Source of the DNA: Picochlorum sp. 'celeri'
Taxonomy: Eukaryota > Chlorophyta > Trebouxiophyceae
Direction of reading: 5' to 3'
DNA: 64,000 nucleotides
Assembly: GCA_010909725.1 (NCBI GenBank)
Contig: JAACMV010000024.1
Coordinates: forward strand, 1,426,001 to 1,490,000
In this document: piece by piece, positions 29,673-39,670 of the stretch
Layout of the letters: each line of letters begins with the position of its first letter
Position numbering within the stretch: the stretch's first letter is position 1
The notes under the pieces: model-generated
The model's database searches: none
Told to the model about the DNA's origin: nothing
What the model saw: only the letters and a program-made list of their open reading frames with translations
Position numbers and translations under genes: made by a program

Positions 29673-30668
29673 ATGGATGATCAGAAGAAACGTATAGAGT
29701 CTGTTCTTGAGAAGCCATTAGATGATGCGGTGGAGGCATGGGAGAGGTTGGATGATGCGGCTTTGACGGACGAGGTGGTGGCATATTATGACGCACTGGC
29801 AGACGTGACGCAGCGAGTGGAAGGTGTGATGGGGCATCACTACCGGCGAGGGGATACTGAGACGCCTTCTAACGGTCTTGTTGACTCTCAAGGGCCATCG
29901 GCGCAGGGAGGGAGTGGTGCTGTAGATGAGACGGGGAATGGGGACCAGCAGAAGCAGAAGAAGGAGGGGCAGGTTGATGATGCGCTGGGGGTGGAAGGCG
30001 TTGATTTCTACGAAGGGAGTTTGGACGATGTGGATCCAAGCGAGTGGCAGGTGCCTCCTCATTGTATACCAATCCACACGGATGTGGTGAGATATGATTG
30101 GACAGCGCTGAGCAGGGCGTGTCAGTTTGATGTCATCATGATGGATCCACCGTGGCAGTTGGCCACGGCGAATCCGACGCGAGGTGTTGCTCTTGGATAT
30201 TCTCAACTCACTGATAAAGATATACAGAATCTTCCGATACCAAAGCTTCAGAGGAATGGGTTTCTTTTTATATGGGTGATCAATGCCAAGTACCAATTTA
30301 CGCTGGATTTGTTTGAGCAGTGGGGGTACACCTTGGTGGATGAAATTGTATGGGTGAAGATGACTGTGAATAGGAGATTGGCAAAGTCGCATGGGTTTTA
30401 TCTTCAGCATGCAAAGGAAGTGTGTTTAGTGGGAAAGAGAGGGGATGATATTCCTGGGATGAAGAAGGGTGTGAAATCTGATATCATCTATGCTGAGAGG
30501 AGAGGGCAGAGTCAAAAGCCAGAAGAGATTTATGAGTTGATAGAGGACTTGGTTCCGAATGGAAAATATCTGGAAATATTCGGGAGGAAGAATAATCTAA
30601 AGAATTTCTGGGTGACTGTGGGAAATGAAGTGACAGGCCAAGGCTTGCCGCCTCAGTCACCTGCGTAG
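29673..30668 (+). CDS. MT-A70 family N6-adenine methyltransferase, MTA1/AMT1-like (candidate DNA 6mA enzyme)
   Basis: A 331-residue protein. The N-terminal 130 residues are acidic and low-complexity (Gly/Gln/Glu/Asp). The MT-A70 domain runs from about residue 140 to the end: catalytic DPPW (about 158-161), LTDKDIQNLPIPKLQ, GFLFIWVINAKY, GYTLVDEIVWVKMTVNRR, HAKEVCLVGKRG, KPEEIYELIEDLVPNGKYLEIFGRKNN and FWVTVGNE. DPPW is the SAM/adenine site. The protein lacks the CCCH zinc fingers of METTL3 and has NRRLAKSHGFYLQHAKE-type sequence that I associate with the ciliate MTA1 (AMT1) group, which methylates adenine in DNA at ApT in ciliates, early-diverging fungi and reportedly green algae. RNA m6A activity remains possible. 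The DNA substrate is inference. Confidence 0.88.
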   Translation: MDDQKKRIESVLEKPLDDAVEAWERLDDAALTDEVVAYYDALADVTQRVEGVMGHHYRRGDTETPSNGLVDSQGPSAQGGSGAVDETGNGDQQKQKKEGQVDDALGVEGVDFYEGSLDDVDPSEWQVPPHCIPIHTDVVRYDWTALSRACQFDVIMMDPPWQLATANPTRGVALGYSQLTDKDIQNLPIPKLQRNGFLFIWVINAKYQFTLDLFEQWGYTLVDEIVWVKMTVNRRLAKSHGFYLQHAKEVCLVGKRGDDIPGMKKGVKSDIIYAERRGQSQKPEEIYELIEDLVPNGKYLEIFGRKNNLKNFWVTVGNEVTGQGLPPQSPA

Positions 30669-30725
30669 AGGGCAGAGTATAATGATGATGAGGAGCAGCG
30701 TGTCATATTACATGGATATAGATAC

Positions 30726-31403
30726 TTAGTTATCATTATTCGACTGTATTTCATCTGCATGCACAGCGCACATGCTCGTTCTATAGCGAGAGGAAGATAC
30801 ACCCCCTTCCTCACTGCTGCTTGTATTTCTGGTTGAATAGGCAACGTAAATGATGTTCTGGTTCTTCTCGTCGTAGACTCTGCGGATTCTTGTCTTTTTA
30901 TTCTGTAAAATATTAAATGTTTTACCCTCTGAGAATATTTCCTTGCCCTCTGAGGACTTGATGGCTTCTGGGTTTTTGATACTAATTCGCTCTTGAGTTG
31001 GAACACAACTGATGGAGGATTGGGAGGGGTCTCCAAATGGGTCGTTTGAAAGCTTTTCCTGCAATGATCTGTTGTAGTCTGTGTAGTATATGACTACTCC
31101 GTCCACTTCTGGGTCCTTCAATGACACGACAGTCACGGTGTCTTTGAACAAGAATCCGCTTGAGCGAAATTCAGCAATTTTTTCATTTGCTTCTGCAGAA
31201 CTGCAGCAAAGGAGAGACACGGAGAGCAAGCCTGCTGCCAGATACTTCTTTCCAGTGACATCTAATGATGCTGAGACAACAGAAGAATGCCTTTGCGATG
31301 GCTGTCTGCTCACTTGTGCACACCGCAGTGCTCTGAGGGAGAGCTTTCTCTCACCAGCAAGTCGTCCACCAAACGGCTTTGATGTTGCTTGAATAACGCA
31401 CAT
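30726..31403 (-). CDS. CreA-like protein, probably plastid
   Basis: A 225-residue protein. The N-terminal 48 residues are Arg/Ser-rich, like a transit peptide; a hydrophobic stretch follows (YLAAGLLSVSLLCCSSAEA) ending in an A-x-A-like site, suggesting thylakoid or inner-membrane targeting. The mature part has EFRSSGFLFKDTVTVVSLKDPEVDGVVIYYTDYNRS, ISCVPTQERI and NILQNKKTRIRRVYDEKNQNIIYVAYSTR, matching the CreA family of small periplasmic/lumenal proteins of bacteria and plastids. The role is unknown. The tail (after about 195) is Ser/Glu-rich. Transcribed convergently with the MT-A70 gene, with only 57 nt between their ends. Confidence 0.78.
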   Translation of the reverse strand: MCVIQATSKPFGGRLAGERKLSLRALRCAQVSRQPSQRHSSVVSASLDVTGKKYLAAGLLSVSLLCCSSAEANEKIAEFRSSGFLFKDTVTVVSLKDPEVDGVVIYYTDYNRSLQEKLSNDPFGDPSQSSISCVPTQERISIKNPEAIKSSEGKEIFSEGKTFNILQNKKTRIRRVYDEKNQNIIYVAYSTRNTSSSEEGGVSSSRYRTSMCAVHADEIQSNNDN

Positions 31404-31582
31404 TGTGAATTTTATTCTTGAAGATGTGTGTGAATTTTATTTCAGGGGACAATCGTACACAAGTAGTAAGATGCATTTTTAAAGTAGGAATTTCCTTGTT
31501 TGAAACATCAACATGCGTTTCAGTTCACCTATTTTCTAGTAAAAAAGGTATTTTTGTAGCATGATGATGAGCATGATATACG

Positions 31583-33429
31583 ATGGAGCCATCATCAGCA
31601 TCATCTGAGGCTCATCGGCTGAATATCAACGTTGGGTGCCTTGGCCATGTCGACAGTGGTAAAACGAGTCTAGGTGCGTTAATTCTGCCCTCCTTCATCC
31701 CCAAGCGGAATATCATGGATCTATATACACAATGTAGTTGCTGCATTGTCGACTCAATTGTCGACTGCTGCTCTGGACAAGCACCCACAGAGCAAGGCCA
31801 GGGGTATAACGTTGGACCTTGGGTTTTCTTCGTTTATGGCACCCTTGGGGAGTGGTGAGGAGGTTCAGTTTACTCTTGTGGATTGCCCTGGGCATGCATC
31901 GCTGGTGAAGACCGTCGTTGGTGGTTCGCAAATCATTGACATGATGCTTTTGGTGGTTGATATTACAAAAGGTATTCAGCCACAGACAGCGGAATGCATC
32001 GTCATTGGAGAGATAACCACGGATTTTATGATTGTTGTGTTGAATAAAATTGGTAAGTTAATAGATAGCGTTGAGAAAATAGCTTGAATAGTGGCCTGTT
32101 TTCCCCTTTTTCTGATGCCATCTGTTGTTTTGCCCTTTTTCAGATTTGGTTCCTGCTGAGAAGCGAGAGAAATATGCAAAGAAGGCGAGTAAAATGATTC
32201 GTAAAACATTTGCTGGGACTAAATTCAAGGATGTACCAGTTATTGCCGTGTCGACGAAGGAGCGCGTGGATGGAACTGTTGTACATGATACGATGATGGC
32301 AGATGGAGCACAGGCTCAGTGTCTTGGGGTTCAGGATCTTGTGAATGCCATGGTTCAGATGGTTCCACACATGAATGTACAACGGAAAGAGGATGGAGAT
32401 TTTATGATGTATATAGACCACTGTTTCTCGATCAAAGGACAGGGGACTATTGTTACTGGTACACTGTCTGAGGGATGTGTGTCTGTTGGACAGGCAATTG
32501 AGTTTCCTTTGATGGGTCTTGTTCGCAAGGTCAAGTCTATACAGGCTTTTAAGAAAGCTGTCACAAGAGCAATTGCAGGTGATCGGGTCGGCATCTGCGT
32601 TCCGAATTTATCAGCCACGCACATTGAAAGGGGGCTAGCCTGCAAGCCTGGTTCCATGTGTGCCTATACACATGCCATTGTTCGTGTGGACAAAGTTCGC
32701 TTCTTTCCAAGCAAAATTTATAGCAGAAAGAAGCTCCATATCCTGATCGGTCACTCATCTGTCATGGCCACGCTGGAATTTTTTGGGATGCCTAGATTTA
32801 GTACAAGGACGTGGGTACAGGCAGCCAATGGGGATTTTGCATGGGACAATGACTACATCTACCAGGATGAATTATATGGGACAGAAGGTCGGCCCATAGG
32901 TAGTGAAGATTGGTATAAAAATTCGGAATGGCGACTAAAGGATACACAGCGCACGTTCATGGGACCTCAATGGGCATTGATCAAGTTTGAAGAGGCAGTT
33001 CTTGCTAGACCAGGTGCCCTCATCTTGGGAGCAAAGCTTGATACTGATCTGGACGCGTGTACGTGTAGAATTGCGTTGAGTGGCAAGATACTAGACAATA
33101 TAGAACAAACACCAAGACTTCGAGTCTTCAAGATCAAGAGTAAGGAAGGAACCATTCGTACGGTGGAGCCTGACAGAATGACAGCAGTTTGCAGTGGCTT
33201 GTTTGCATCCAACAATGCGGTAACGACCTTCCTTGGCATGTCTGTTCGGGGACCAAATGGAATTCTTGGAGTGATTGAATCTCCATATGGCACCAAAGGG
33301 GATTGTAGGGTCAAATTTGAGCAGCCAGTCAGCATGGCAGGTCAAGAACCAGCATGTGTTGTCTTGAAATTCAAACAATTCCTCCATGGCAGTGACAATA
33401 CGTCTAAAAAGAGAGAAATAGAACAATAA
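31583..33429 (+). CDS. EEFSEC: selenocysteine-specific elongation factor eEFSec (SelB-type), three exons
   Basis: Exons 31583-31673, 31738-32052 and 32144-33429; introns of 64 nt (GTGCGT...TAG) and 91 nt (GTAAGT...CAG). Product 563 residues. GTPase motifs: G1 GHVDSGKTS, the switch I region ARGITLDLGFSSF, G3 DCPGHASL, and G4 NKID, the last two residues joined across intron 2. Domain II includes FSIKGQGTIVTGTLSEG; domains III and IV follow, with the SelB-specific long insert and the basic C-terminal beta-domain (LRVFKIKSKEGTIR). ITLDLGF rather than the ITID of EF-Tu/eEF1A marks the SelB/eEFSec family. It delivers Sec-tRNA to UGA codons on mRNAs with a SECIS element, so the organism probably makes selenoproteins. 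Confidence 0.92.
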
Positions 33430-33463
33430 AATAGTAAAATGAATATAAATATATACATGTAGA

Positions 33464-35386
33464 TCACAGAGCGGAGATCATTGCTCCCTTGAGTATCAGA
33501 ATGGTCCCAGCAATTGTGTTTGCAACCACAAGAGTTTGTGCAAGGGGCACTAAAAATGAAGAGTGAGATTTGAACAGCTCCATCTGCAGAGTCAAAGATC
33601 CTATTACAGCTGATAGCAAAGACACTGCTGCCTTTGTTTGGCTCATGGACGCTTTTCTCAGATGCTCCAATCGATCCTCAAAGAAGGACAGTTTGCTCCG
33701 AAACTCTGTCGCACTATCAATACCAGATACTTTCTTCATTTGTGCAAGTTCTTCAGCAACGATATCTAAATTTTTATGCAACGATTCCAATGATTTACCA
33801 ACCATCTTTTGCTGTGCTTTGGTTGATCGAAGCTCCTGCACTAAAATGTCATACACAGTGCCACCTTGTTTGGGCTTTGGGACAGGAATATACTCCTGTT
33901 GGTCTACTACTGCAGGTGCTAGCGGAGAAGCATCTCCTTTACTACGTATACCATGTATTTCTATCGAAGAAAATCCTATACCATTGCTGCTGGTATGGTT
34001 ATCATAGCTGCCCATCCTATACGTGACCATGCACATCTCGCTTGAATCGCCATACTCAGTATCATTCCTACTCAATATAACTGGTCCAGTAGCAGCATGT
34101 TCTACCCCTGTGAGATCCTGTCCACCATGGCGAGATGTATCATCCATAGAGTCAGTCTTATTATTGCCAGTGTCCAATATTTTCTCTGCACCAGAAACTG
34201 TGTCCACTGGGTCAGGTCCAACACCAGCTTCTGCTGTCCCATTCAAATCATCAGGAGGAGCTGTAGTTTCGGAATCAAACATAAACTCATCTTGCGCCAA
34301 TTGAGCCTCAAGCTCTTCTGCTGCACTGGTACCATACACACCCAGCTCATTAATAGCACACACTGATTCCGAGCCATGGTGCGTCAGGAAACGAACCAAT
34401 AGATATCTCACCCACCGGGGATGCTGCACTTGAAATTCCTGAGTTCCTTTTGCTTTGGCAGCTGTAAACGTCCCGATGAAATTCCAACCATTACTATCCA
34501 CACTATTCGACGCCTCCATCGCGAGCATCCTCGGATGAGACTGCATTCCATACACTGTAAACTCCTTCACCCGCGAGCTGTACAGTTCATGCTGCGAGAT
34601 TTCAACAGACGACACTCGAGCCACCTGCGAGAGCTCAATAACAACCCATTTGTTGTCTTTGCAATCATTTCTCATGAACGTATCGCTATCGTCATCCAAA
34701 AGAGCACCCACCCTTTTAGCACCTGGGTTTGATGCCAGCACCTTTGCTCCCTCTTTTGACAAGGCAAAGTTGGCCTTTTGTGACTCTGGCAGAACTTCCA
34801 ACACCGTCTTCGTGATCTGCTGCACATCGGGCTTCCGAACTTCATCCAATCCTTCGCCTCTCGTATCGGCAGGAACATCCTTTCTCTCCTCCTCAACCAC
34901 AGTCGCTGGCCCAATCCCTTCCTTACTCAACGTGCAATGGCTCTGGCACGGAGAAAACCAACAAAATGACTCTTTTCGACCAACATCAGCCACACGATCA
35001 AGTCCTGGTGAAGTACACGCCCATGTCTCTGAAAACGCTGCATCAAGCACGGCTGATGACGAATAATTCCTTACTCTCTCTCCAGCATCCACACCATCTT
35101 CTGACACACTTTCATTCCCACCATGACCCACCCCACGAGTCGCGCCTGAGTTCCCTTCACTGCCATCACGCATCACCGTATTGGTTTTATGGATGCCATC
35201 TTTGGCTTGTTTCAAGACGGAGGAAGCATGAGAAGCAGTCGAGTGGTCAACTGAGGAAGACTGCCGTGGAAGATGCGACCCATTGTCAGCCATAGCACAT
35301 GTGCATGATACATATAGAACTACTACTACAAAGAAACATGTTTTGAGGAGTCCATTGCGAGAAAAACTGCCAAGGTCAACTCCCAT
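33464..35386 (-). CDS. SUN-domain membrane protein (mid-SUN / SLP1-like)
   Basis: A 640-residue protein with an N-terminal signal-anchor segment (CFFVVVVLYVSCTCA). The central SUN domain (about residues 205-355) includes NFALSKEGAKVLASNPGAKRVGALLDDDSDTFMRNDC, KWVVIELSQVARVSSVEISQHELYSSRVKEFTVYG and HHGSESVCAINELGVYG. A coiled coil follows near 530-590 (LRSTKAQQKMVGKSLESLHKNLD) and a hydrophobic C-terminal segment (about 595-640). This order (SUN in the middle, TMs at the ends) is that of the mid-SUN group (yeast Slp1, plant SUN3-5), which act in the ER/nuclear envelope. Low-complexity acidic and Ser/Thr-rich linkers separate the parts. Its exact partner is unknown. Confidence 0.88.
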   Translation of the reverse strand: MGVDLGSFSRNGLLKTCFFVVVVLYVSCTCAMADNGSHLPRQSSSVDHSTASHASSVLKQAKDGIHKTNTVMRDGSEGNSGATRGVGHGGNESVSEDGVDAGERVRNYSSSAVLDAAFSETWACTSPGLDRVADVGRKESFCWFSPCQSHCTLSKEGIGPATVVEEERKDVPADTRGEGLDEVRKPDVQQITKTVLEVLPESQKANFALSKEGAKVLASNPGAKRVGALLDDDSDTFMRNDCKDNKWVVIELSQVARVSSVEISQHELYSSRVKEFTVYGMQSHPRMLAMEASNSVDSNGWNFIGTFTAAKAKGTQEFQVQHPRWVRYLLVRFLTHHGSESVCAINELGVYGTSAAEELEAQLAQDEFMFDSETTAPPDDLNGTAEAGVGPDPVDTVSGAEKILDTGNNKTDSMDDTSRHGGQDLTGVEHAATGPVILSRNDTEYGDSSEMCMVTYRMGSYDNHTSSNGIGFSSIEIHGIRSKGDASPLAPAVVDQQEYIPVPKPKQGGTVYDILVQELRSTKAQQKMVGKSLESLHKNLDIVAEELAQMKKVSGIDSATEFRSKLSFFEDRLEHLRKASMSQTKAAVSLLSAVIGSLTLQMELFKSHSSFLVPLAQTLVVANTIAGTILILKGAMISAL

Positions 35387-35834
35387 GGCCGATCTGTTCT
35401 GCTACCTTTGAATTCCCTTTCTCCGTCAACACGTTCCCATGCTATGCTGAACAAATACAAGACCCATTATTCTGTCTAATGTATGTAATAATAATACAAA
35501 TGCTTCTGTGCTCACTCTGGTCTTCTCTGCGCCCACGAAAGTTTCTTAAAAGGACATATAAATACTTTTTAAAAATGTGTTGGCAATCGATCAACCGGTT
35601 CTTTGCTCTCAATGGCCGCATTATAAAGATCTTACTGCTTTTCATATGAAATTAGGATTATAGTTTTGATAGGAGATTTGTATGTTTATTTGAAGAAGGA
35701 CATGGCAGAGAAGAAGAAGAAAACAATGTTTTTGTCACAAGGAGTGAGTATTCTTCATAACAGCAGCAGAAGATGCTTGATTCGGTGCAGAACAAGGCAT
35801 TGTACACGTCTCCTTTAACTACAATAGTACGGTG
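35387..35834. other. divergent promoter region between the SUN gene and PIG-A
   Basis: About 450 bases between a leftward and a rightward start. Contains A/T-rich tracts; no convincing gene (a 67-codon frame at 35442-35645 shows no motif). Confidence 0.45.
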
Positions 35835-37322
35835 ATGATGAAGAAGAAGAAAAATCAGGTGGAGAAGGAAGACGACGACATCAACAGTAACAAGAACTTT
35901 TCAACCATGAAGACTGAAGAGGTGCCCCCACGTCTCAGGATTCTGATGGTGTCTGACTTTTTCCACCCGAGCATCGGCGGCGTGGAGAGTCACATGTATC
36001 ACTTGGCGCAGAATCTGATGCGACGTGGGCATCATGTTGTGATATATACGCATGCGTACGAACAGGGATCATATTGTGGTGTGACATATTTCACCAATGG
36101 TTTAAAAGTGTACTATGTTCCAAGGAAAAGTATCTATCAGGCAGCCACACTGCCCACTATATTTGGAGGATTTTCAAAACTTCGAGAAGTGATTTTATCT
36201 GAAAGGATTGATTTGGTGCATGCACATCAGGCATTCTCTGCCATGGCGAATGAAGCAGTAATTCATGCAAGAACGATGAATATTCCCACAGTCTTTACGG
36301 ACCACTCCTTGTTCGGTTTTGCCGATCTCGCGTCCATCATGATGAATAAAGCCTTGAAGTTTTCATTAGCAGACGTCCAGAGGGTGATCTGTGTGTCTCA
36401 CACGTCGAGAGAAAACACAGTCCTTCGTGCTTGTGTGCCTCCTCGACGAGTGTATGTGGTCCCAAATGCCGTCGACATGACTGCCTTCTATCCATCACCA
36501 CATGCGTCAATAGAAGATCTGCGTCAAGCGGACAACACAATTGTTGTCATGTCGCGATTAGTCTATAGAAAAGGCATTGATTTGTTGATTCGAATCCTAC
36601 CGGTTGTGTGTCAGAAGCACCCCCAGGTGCGATTTGTGATTGGGGGAGATGGTCCAAAGCGGCAAGAATTGGTCGATTCGATCCGTGAGTGCAATTTAGA
36701 ATCACGGGTAACATTAAAAGGCGCCATTCCACATGCCGATGTGCGAGACTTTCTCTCTCAGGGAAGCATATTCCTCAACTGTTCCTTAACAGAGGCATTC
36801 TGTGTGGCTCTGGTCGAGGCTGCAGCAGTAGGCCTCACCATAGTATCCACCTCTGTGGGAGGAGTCCCTGAAGTCCTTCCGAGCACCATGATGGTACTCG
36901 CAGACGCCTCTGCTGATGGTATTGTGCAAGCATTGGATAAGGCATTGAGTCGAGTTGCATCATCATCATCATCACGTGGCACTTTTCACACAAAAGAAGA
37001 CGACGACAAAGAAGATGATATTGAAAAGAATCGCGAGCTGACGCGTCGGTTTCGCCAAGCGCAAGAGCAACATGCTGCTGTCACAGGCATGTACAGTTGG
37101 TCTGTTGTTGCCCGTCGAACAGAGCATGTATACCACGACGCCATGCGCGACAAGACGAGCGTATACAAGCGTCTCTGTCGGTACTATCAATGTGGAAAAT
37201 GGTTTGGAAAATTATGCATCCTCATAGCTATCACGGACTGGTTACTGCTCATACTATTAGAATATATCAAACCAAAGAGGCGGATCAAGCCTGCCAAAGA
37301 CTTCCCTCGCCCATATACATGA
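35835..37322 (+). CDS. PIGA: GPI-anchor biosynthesis GlcNAc transferase catalytic subunit PIG-A (Gpi3)
   Basis: First ATG at 35835 (two in a row); 495 residues. After a Lys/Asp-rich leader the protein shows the PIG-A signature: RILMVSDFFHPSIGGVESH, NGLKVYYVPRKSIYQ, DLVHAHQAFSAMANEA, VFTDHSLFGFADLAS, ICVSHTSRENTVLRA, VPNAVDMTAFYP, a GT-B family-4 glycosyltransferase catalytic region (RKGIDLL, IGGDGPKRQEL) and SLTEAFCVALVEAAAVGL. A C-terminal hydrophobic span (about 450-475) anchors it in the ER. It transfers GlcNAc from UDP-GlcNAc to phosphatidylinositol, the first step of GPI synthesis. Two surface proteins in this window look GPI-anchored. An acidic insertion occurs near residues 385-400. 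Confidence 0.96.
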   Translation: MMKKKKNQVEKEDDDINSNKNFSTMKTEEVPPRLRILMVSDFFHPSIGGVESHMYHLAQNLMRRGHHVVIYTHAYEQGSYCGVTYFTNGLKVYYVPRKSIYQAATLPTIFGGFSKLREVILSERIDLVHAHQAFSAMANEAVIHARTMNIPTVFTDHSLFGFADLASIMMNKALKFSLADVQRVICVSHTSRENTVLRACVPPRRVYVVPNAVDMTAFYPSPHASIEDLRQADNTIVVMSRLVYRKGIDLLIRILPVVCQKHPQVRFVIGGDGPKRQELVDSIRECNLESRVTLKGAIPHADVRDFLSQGSIFLNCSLTEAFCVALVEAAAVGLTIVSTSVGGVPEVLPSTMMVLADASADGIVQALDKALSRVASSSSSRGTFHTKEDDDKEDDIEKNRELTRRFRQAQEQHAAVTGMYSWSVVARRTEHVYHDAMRDKTSVYKRLCRYYQCGKWFGKLCILIAITDWLLLILLEYIKPKRRIKPAKDFPRPYT

Positions 37323-37326
37323 ATAC

Positions 37327-38049
37327 TTAATGAACTTTACTCTCTCGCTCTCGAGGCACCATTGTAAAATCAACAACCCGTGGCAAGGCGCTCGTGGTCC
37401 GTCGCCCTAGAGCAAGAAGCATCAATGCACCCAAACACACCACACCCAGTCTCCACACATGGGCCACAATGCCTTGCAGCACCGCAGGATGAGGTAGAAT
37501 AATCTCCATCACCAGCAACGACAGACACCATGTCGTCACTCCAAGCAAACGATGAAACCACTTCAACCACGGATGGCACGCACTAGGAAACCGATCAATC
37601 AGCTTCAACCTTTTAAAACTACAAACCCCAAGCACAATCAAAAAGAGGGACAGAGAATACGTAATACTACCCAGCTTGCCATGCAACGACGTGAAATGAC
37701 TCTTCCCATGAATAACTTTGTTTACGTAAATCGCCGCAAACCCAAGAGACGTCAATATCGTGGAAGACACCTGCAACCACATGTGGGTTGACAGAGCCTG
37801 CACCCTCACCACCCCATCCGTCTCCCGTGCACCACATGCTGTACTAATTCCTTCACACATGAGCCCCAGGTATCCAACAGACATACAGATCGGATGCCAC
37901 GCAAACAACACTCCCGCATACGCCGATGGAAGCACAGCCACAAACATGGTCACGCAGAGCACAATAGAAAGGCTCTGAATATACATCCCCAGCGCTCCTA
38001 CATGGCCATTACTACTCACAGTATTGCTATGATTACGAATAAATGCCAT
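37327..38049 (-). CDS. cytochrome b561-domain membrane protein
   Basis: ATG taken at 38049 (MAFIRNHSN); the frame is open for 17 more codons upstream but only to a TTG. About 240 residues with six hydrophobic segments. Heme-ligand histidines typical of cytochrome b561 are present: FAWHPICM, LSTHMWLQ, TSLHGKLGS and KWFHRLLGV. The protein resembles the short CYB561D2-like type, a transmembrane electron carrier that uses ascorbate or related donors to reduce ferric iron or monodehydroascorbate. Membrane location and donors are inferred. Its end lies 5 nt from the PIG-A stop, so the two genes converge with overlapping 3' UTRs. Confidence 0.86.
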   Translation of the reverse strand: MAFIRNHSNTVSSNGHVGALGMYIQSLSIVLCVTMFVAVLPSAYAGVLFAWHPICMSVGYLGLMCEGISTACGARETDGVVRVQALSTHMWLQVSSTILTSLGFAAIYVNKVIHGKSHFTSLHGKLGSITYSLSLFLIVLGVCSFKRLKLIDRFPSACHPWLKWFHRLLGVTTWCLSLLVMEIILPHPAVLQGIVAHVWRLGVVCLGALMLLALGRRTTSALPRVVDFTMVPRERESKVH

Positions 38050-38210
38050 ATTTTCTATCCAAAAAAGCAGATCACGATTGTCTAATCCAAAACGTTCCAA
38101 AAGATGAAATAATCCAATTTGAATTCATTGCCCCATTCTTTCTCGTATTGCATCCATCTACTGTATTCATGACATACAATTGATATATTTTTAAATAAAT
38201 AATATAGTTT

Positions 38211-39428
38211 TTACGACACTGACGCCACATCGAATTTCACGACGCAATTCATAAGACTTGTCCTTAAACAGGTGGCCACCTCTGGATGCTTGACCATGCC
38301 AATTCTCATACAATCCACAGCCATATCCGCATAAAGATTCGTTTCAATACTCCTACCCATTCCCTCTAAGATCAAAAGATCCGTATCTTTGGCTTCCTCA
38401 TACACCTCCTCAGAGATGCATGGTGATGCCAGATCAATGACTGGCAGTCCAGACCCAGATGGGATGATTCTGAGGCGTTGGGATGAGATGTAGCTGCATA
38501 ATCGATCATCAACCTCGCAGATGCGAGGAAGTAACGCATCTAATTCTTTGAATGTAATATCGTTGATGCTTGGCTGTGAATTCGCGGCAAGAACCACCTC
38601 GTTGCATGCTCCAGAAGAGAGCAAAGATCTGGCAAAGGGCAGCATGCCCAAGATCACGTCGCTCCCAGCATTATCCACAAAAAGCATCGCTTTAGAATAT
38701 GTATGATTTTTCATACGAGAACAAAATCTATCCACATCATCAATAGCCCAGGGCCTCGGAGGAAGAGAGCGCCGTGTAGTATGGAAGCACACGCCATCTT
38801 GGTCCTCATGAAAGATGTTTTTTGTATGCTCAGAGCCCAGATCGAAAATATTCGCCGCACACACATTCTTCAACACTGTCGTCCATACAAGCTCAGAGTT
38901 ACCATGCTCTGCCGTCATAGCATCAATCTCTCGACACACGCCCGGCAGCAAGTCCAAGGATTTCATGTTCTCTTCATATTTGATGGACATGAATGGGTCA
39001 CCAAACCCAGCCTCAATCAAACACTCCTCCCTCAACCGACACAAATGCACGCACGTACATTCCATTCTTAAAGCCATATCCTCAACAAAAGATGCCCCTG
39101 CCATCCTCACACGCGCCATAATATCGTCCAGCTTGGCCCTATAGGATGCAGCAAATGCTGCTGCCATGGCCTTTTTGTCCTCATCAGATGCATCGATAGA
39201 AGGGTCTGTACTCGCAATGCTCTTAAAGTACTCTATAGATCGATAAAATATCTCTATCCATTGCTCCAGAGGAGGTATCTGTATCTGATTCTCATCCTGT
39301 GCGTGATGAGAAGAATCAACCAAGGATTGACATGCTGCTGGAATGTATTCCCACGTGTGTGGCGAATATGATTCTGGCACGATTAATGGCAATCGCCGAC
39401 TGACAGTGTCTTTTTGTGTCTCCGACAT
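38211..39428 (-). CDS. DUF89 damage-control metal-dependent phosphatase
   Basis: ATG at 39428 (MSETQKDTVSRRLPL) is preferred over a longer in-frame start. About 405 residues. The protein has the DUF89/ARMT1 fold marks: FGDPFMSIKYEENMKSLDLLP, FVDNAGSDVILGMLPFARSLL (Asp/Asn metal-binding site) and LLILEGMGRSIETNL. The layout fits the plant At2g17340/PANK4 C-terminal subgroup, metal-dependent phosphatases that hydrolyse damaged or excess sugar-phosphate and 4'-phosphopantetheine metabolites. Likely cytosolic. No coenzyme A kinase domain is fused here. The actual substrate cannot be read from sequence. Confidence 0.9.
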   Translation of the reverse strand: MSETQKDTVSRRLPLIVPESYSPHTWEYIPAACQSLVDSSHHAQDENQIQIPPLEQWIEIFYRSIEYFKSIASTDPSIDASDEDKKAMAAAFAASYRAKLDDIMARVRMAGASFVEDMALRMECTCVHLCRLREECLIEAGFGDPFMSIKYEENMKSLDLLPGVCREIDAMTAEHGNSELVWTTVLKNVCAANIFDLGSEHTKNIFHEDQDGVCFHTTRRSLPPRPWAIDDVDRFCSRMKNHTYSKAMLFVDNAGSDVILGMLPFARSLLSSGACNEVVLAANSQPSINDITFKELDALLPRICEVDDRLCSYISSQRLRIIPSGSGLPVIDLASPCISEEVYEEAKDTDLLILEGMGRSIETNLYADMAVDCMRIGMVKHPEVATCLRTSLMNCVVKFDVASVS

Positions 39429-39670
39429 GATGTCAAAATCATTCGAATACATGTAGCACCACAGGGTTATCTGGCTTGTACCCATCATCGCCAGGCATCG
39501 TATGCTCTCATCGATCAAACCTTGTCTTTGATGGGCCGATGTGGTTACAGCTAGCTGTGAAGAATTTTGAAATCAGAGCCTTGTCTCTTCTCTCTCTTTT
39601 TTTTTAACCTACTTCTTGTGCTCTTTGGCAATAACAAAAGGAAAAAAATAATTGAGTAATAGGAGGTATT

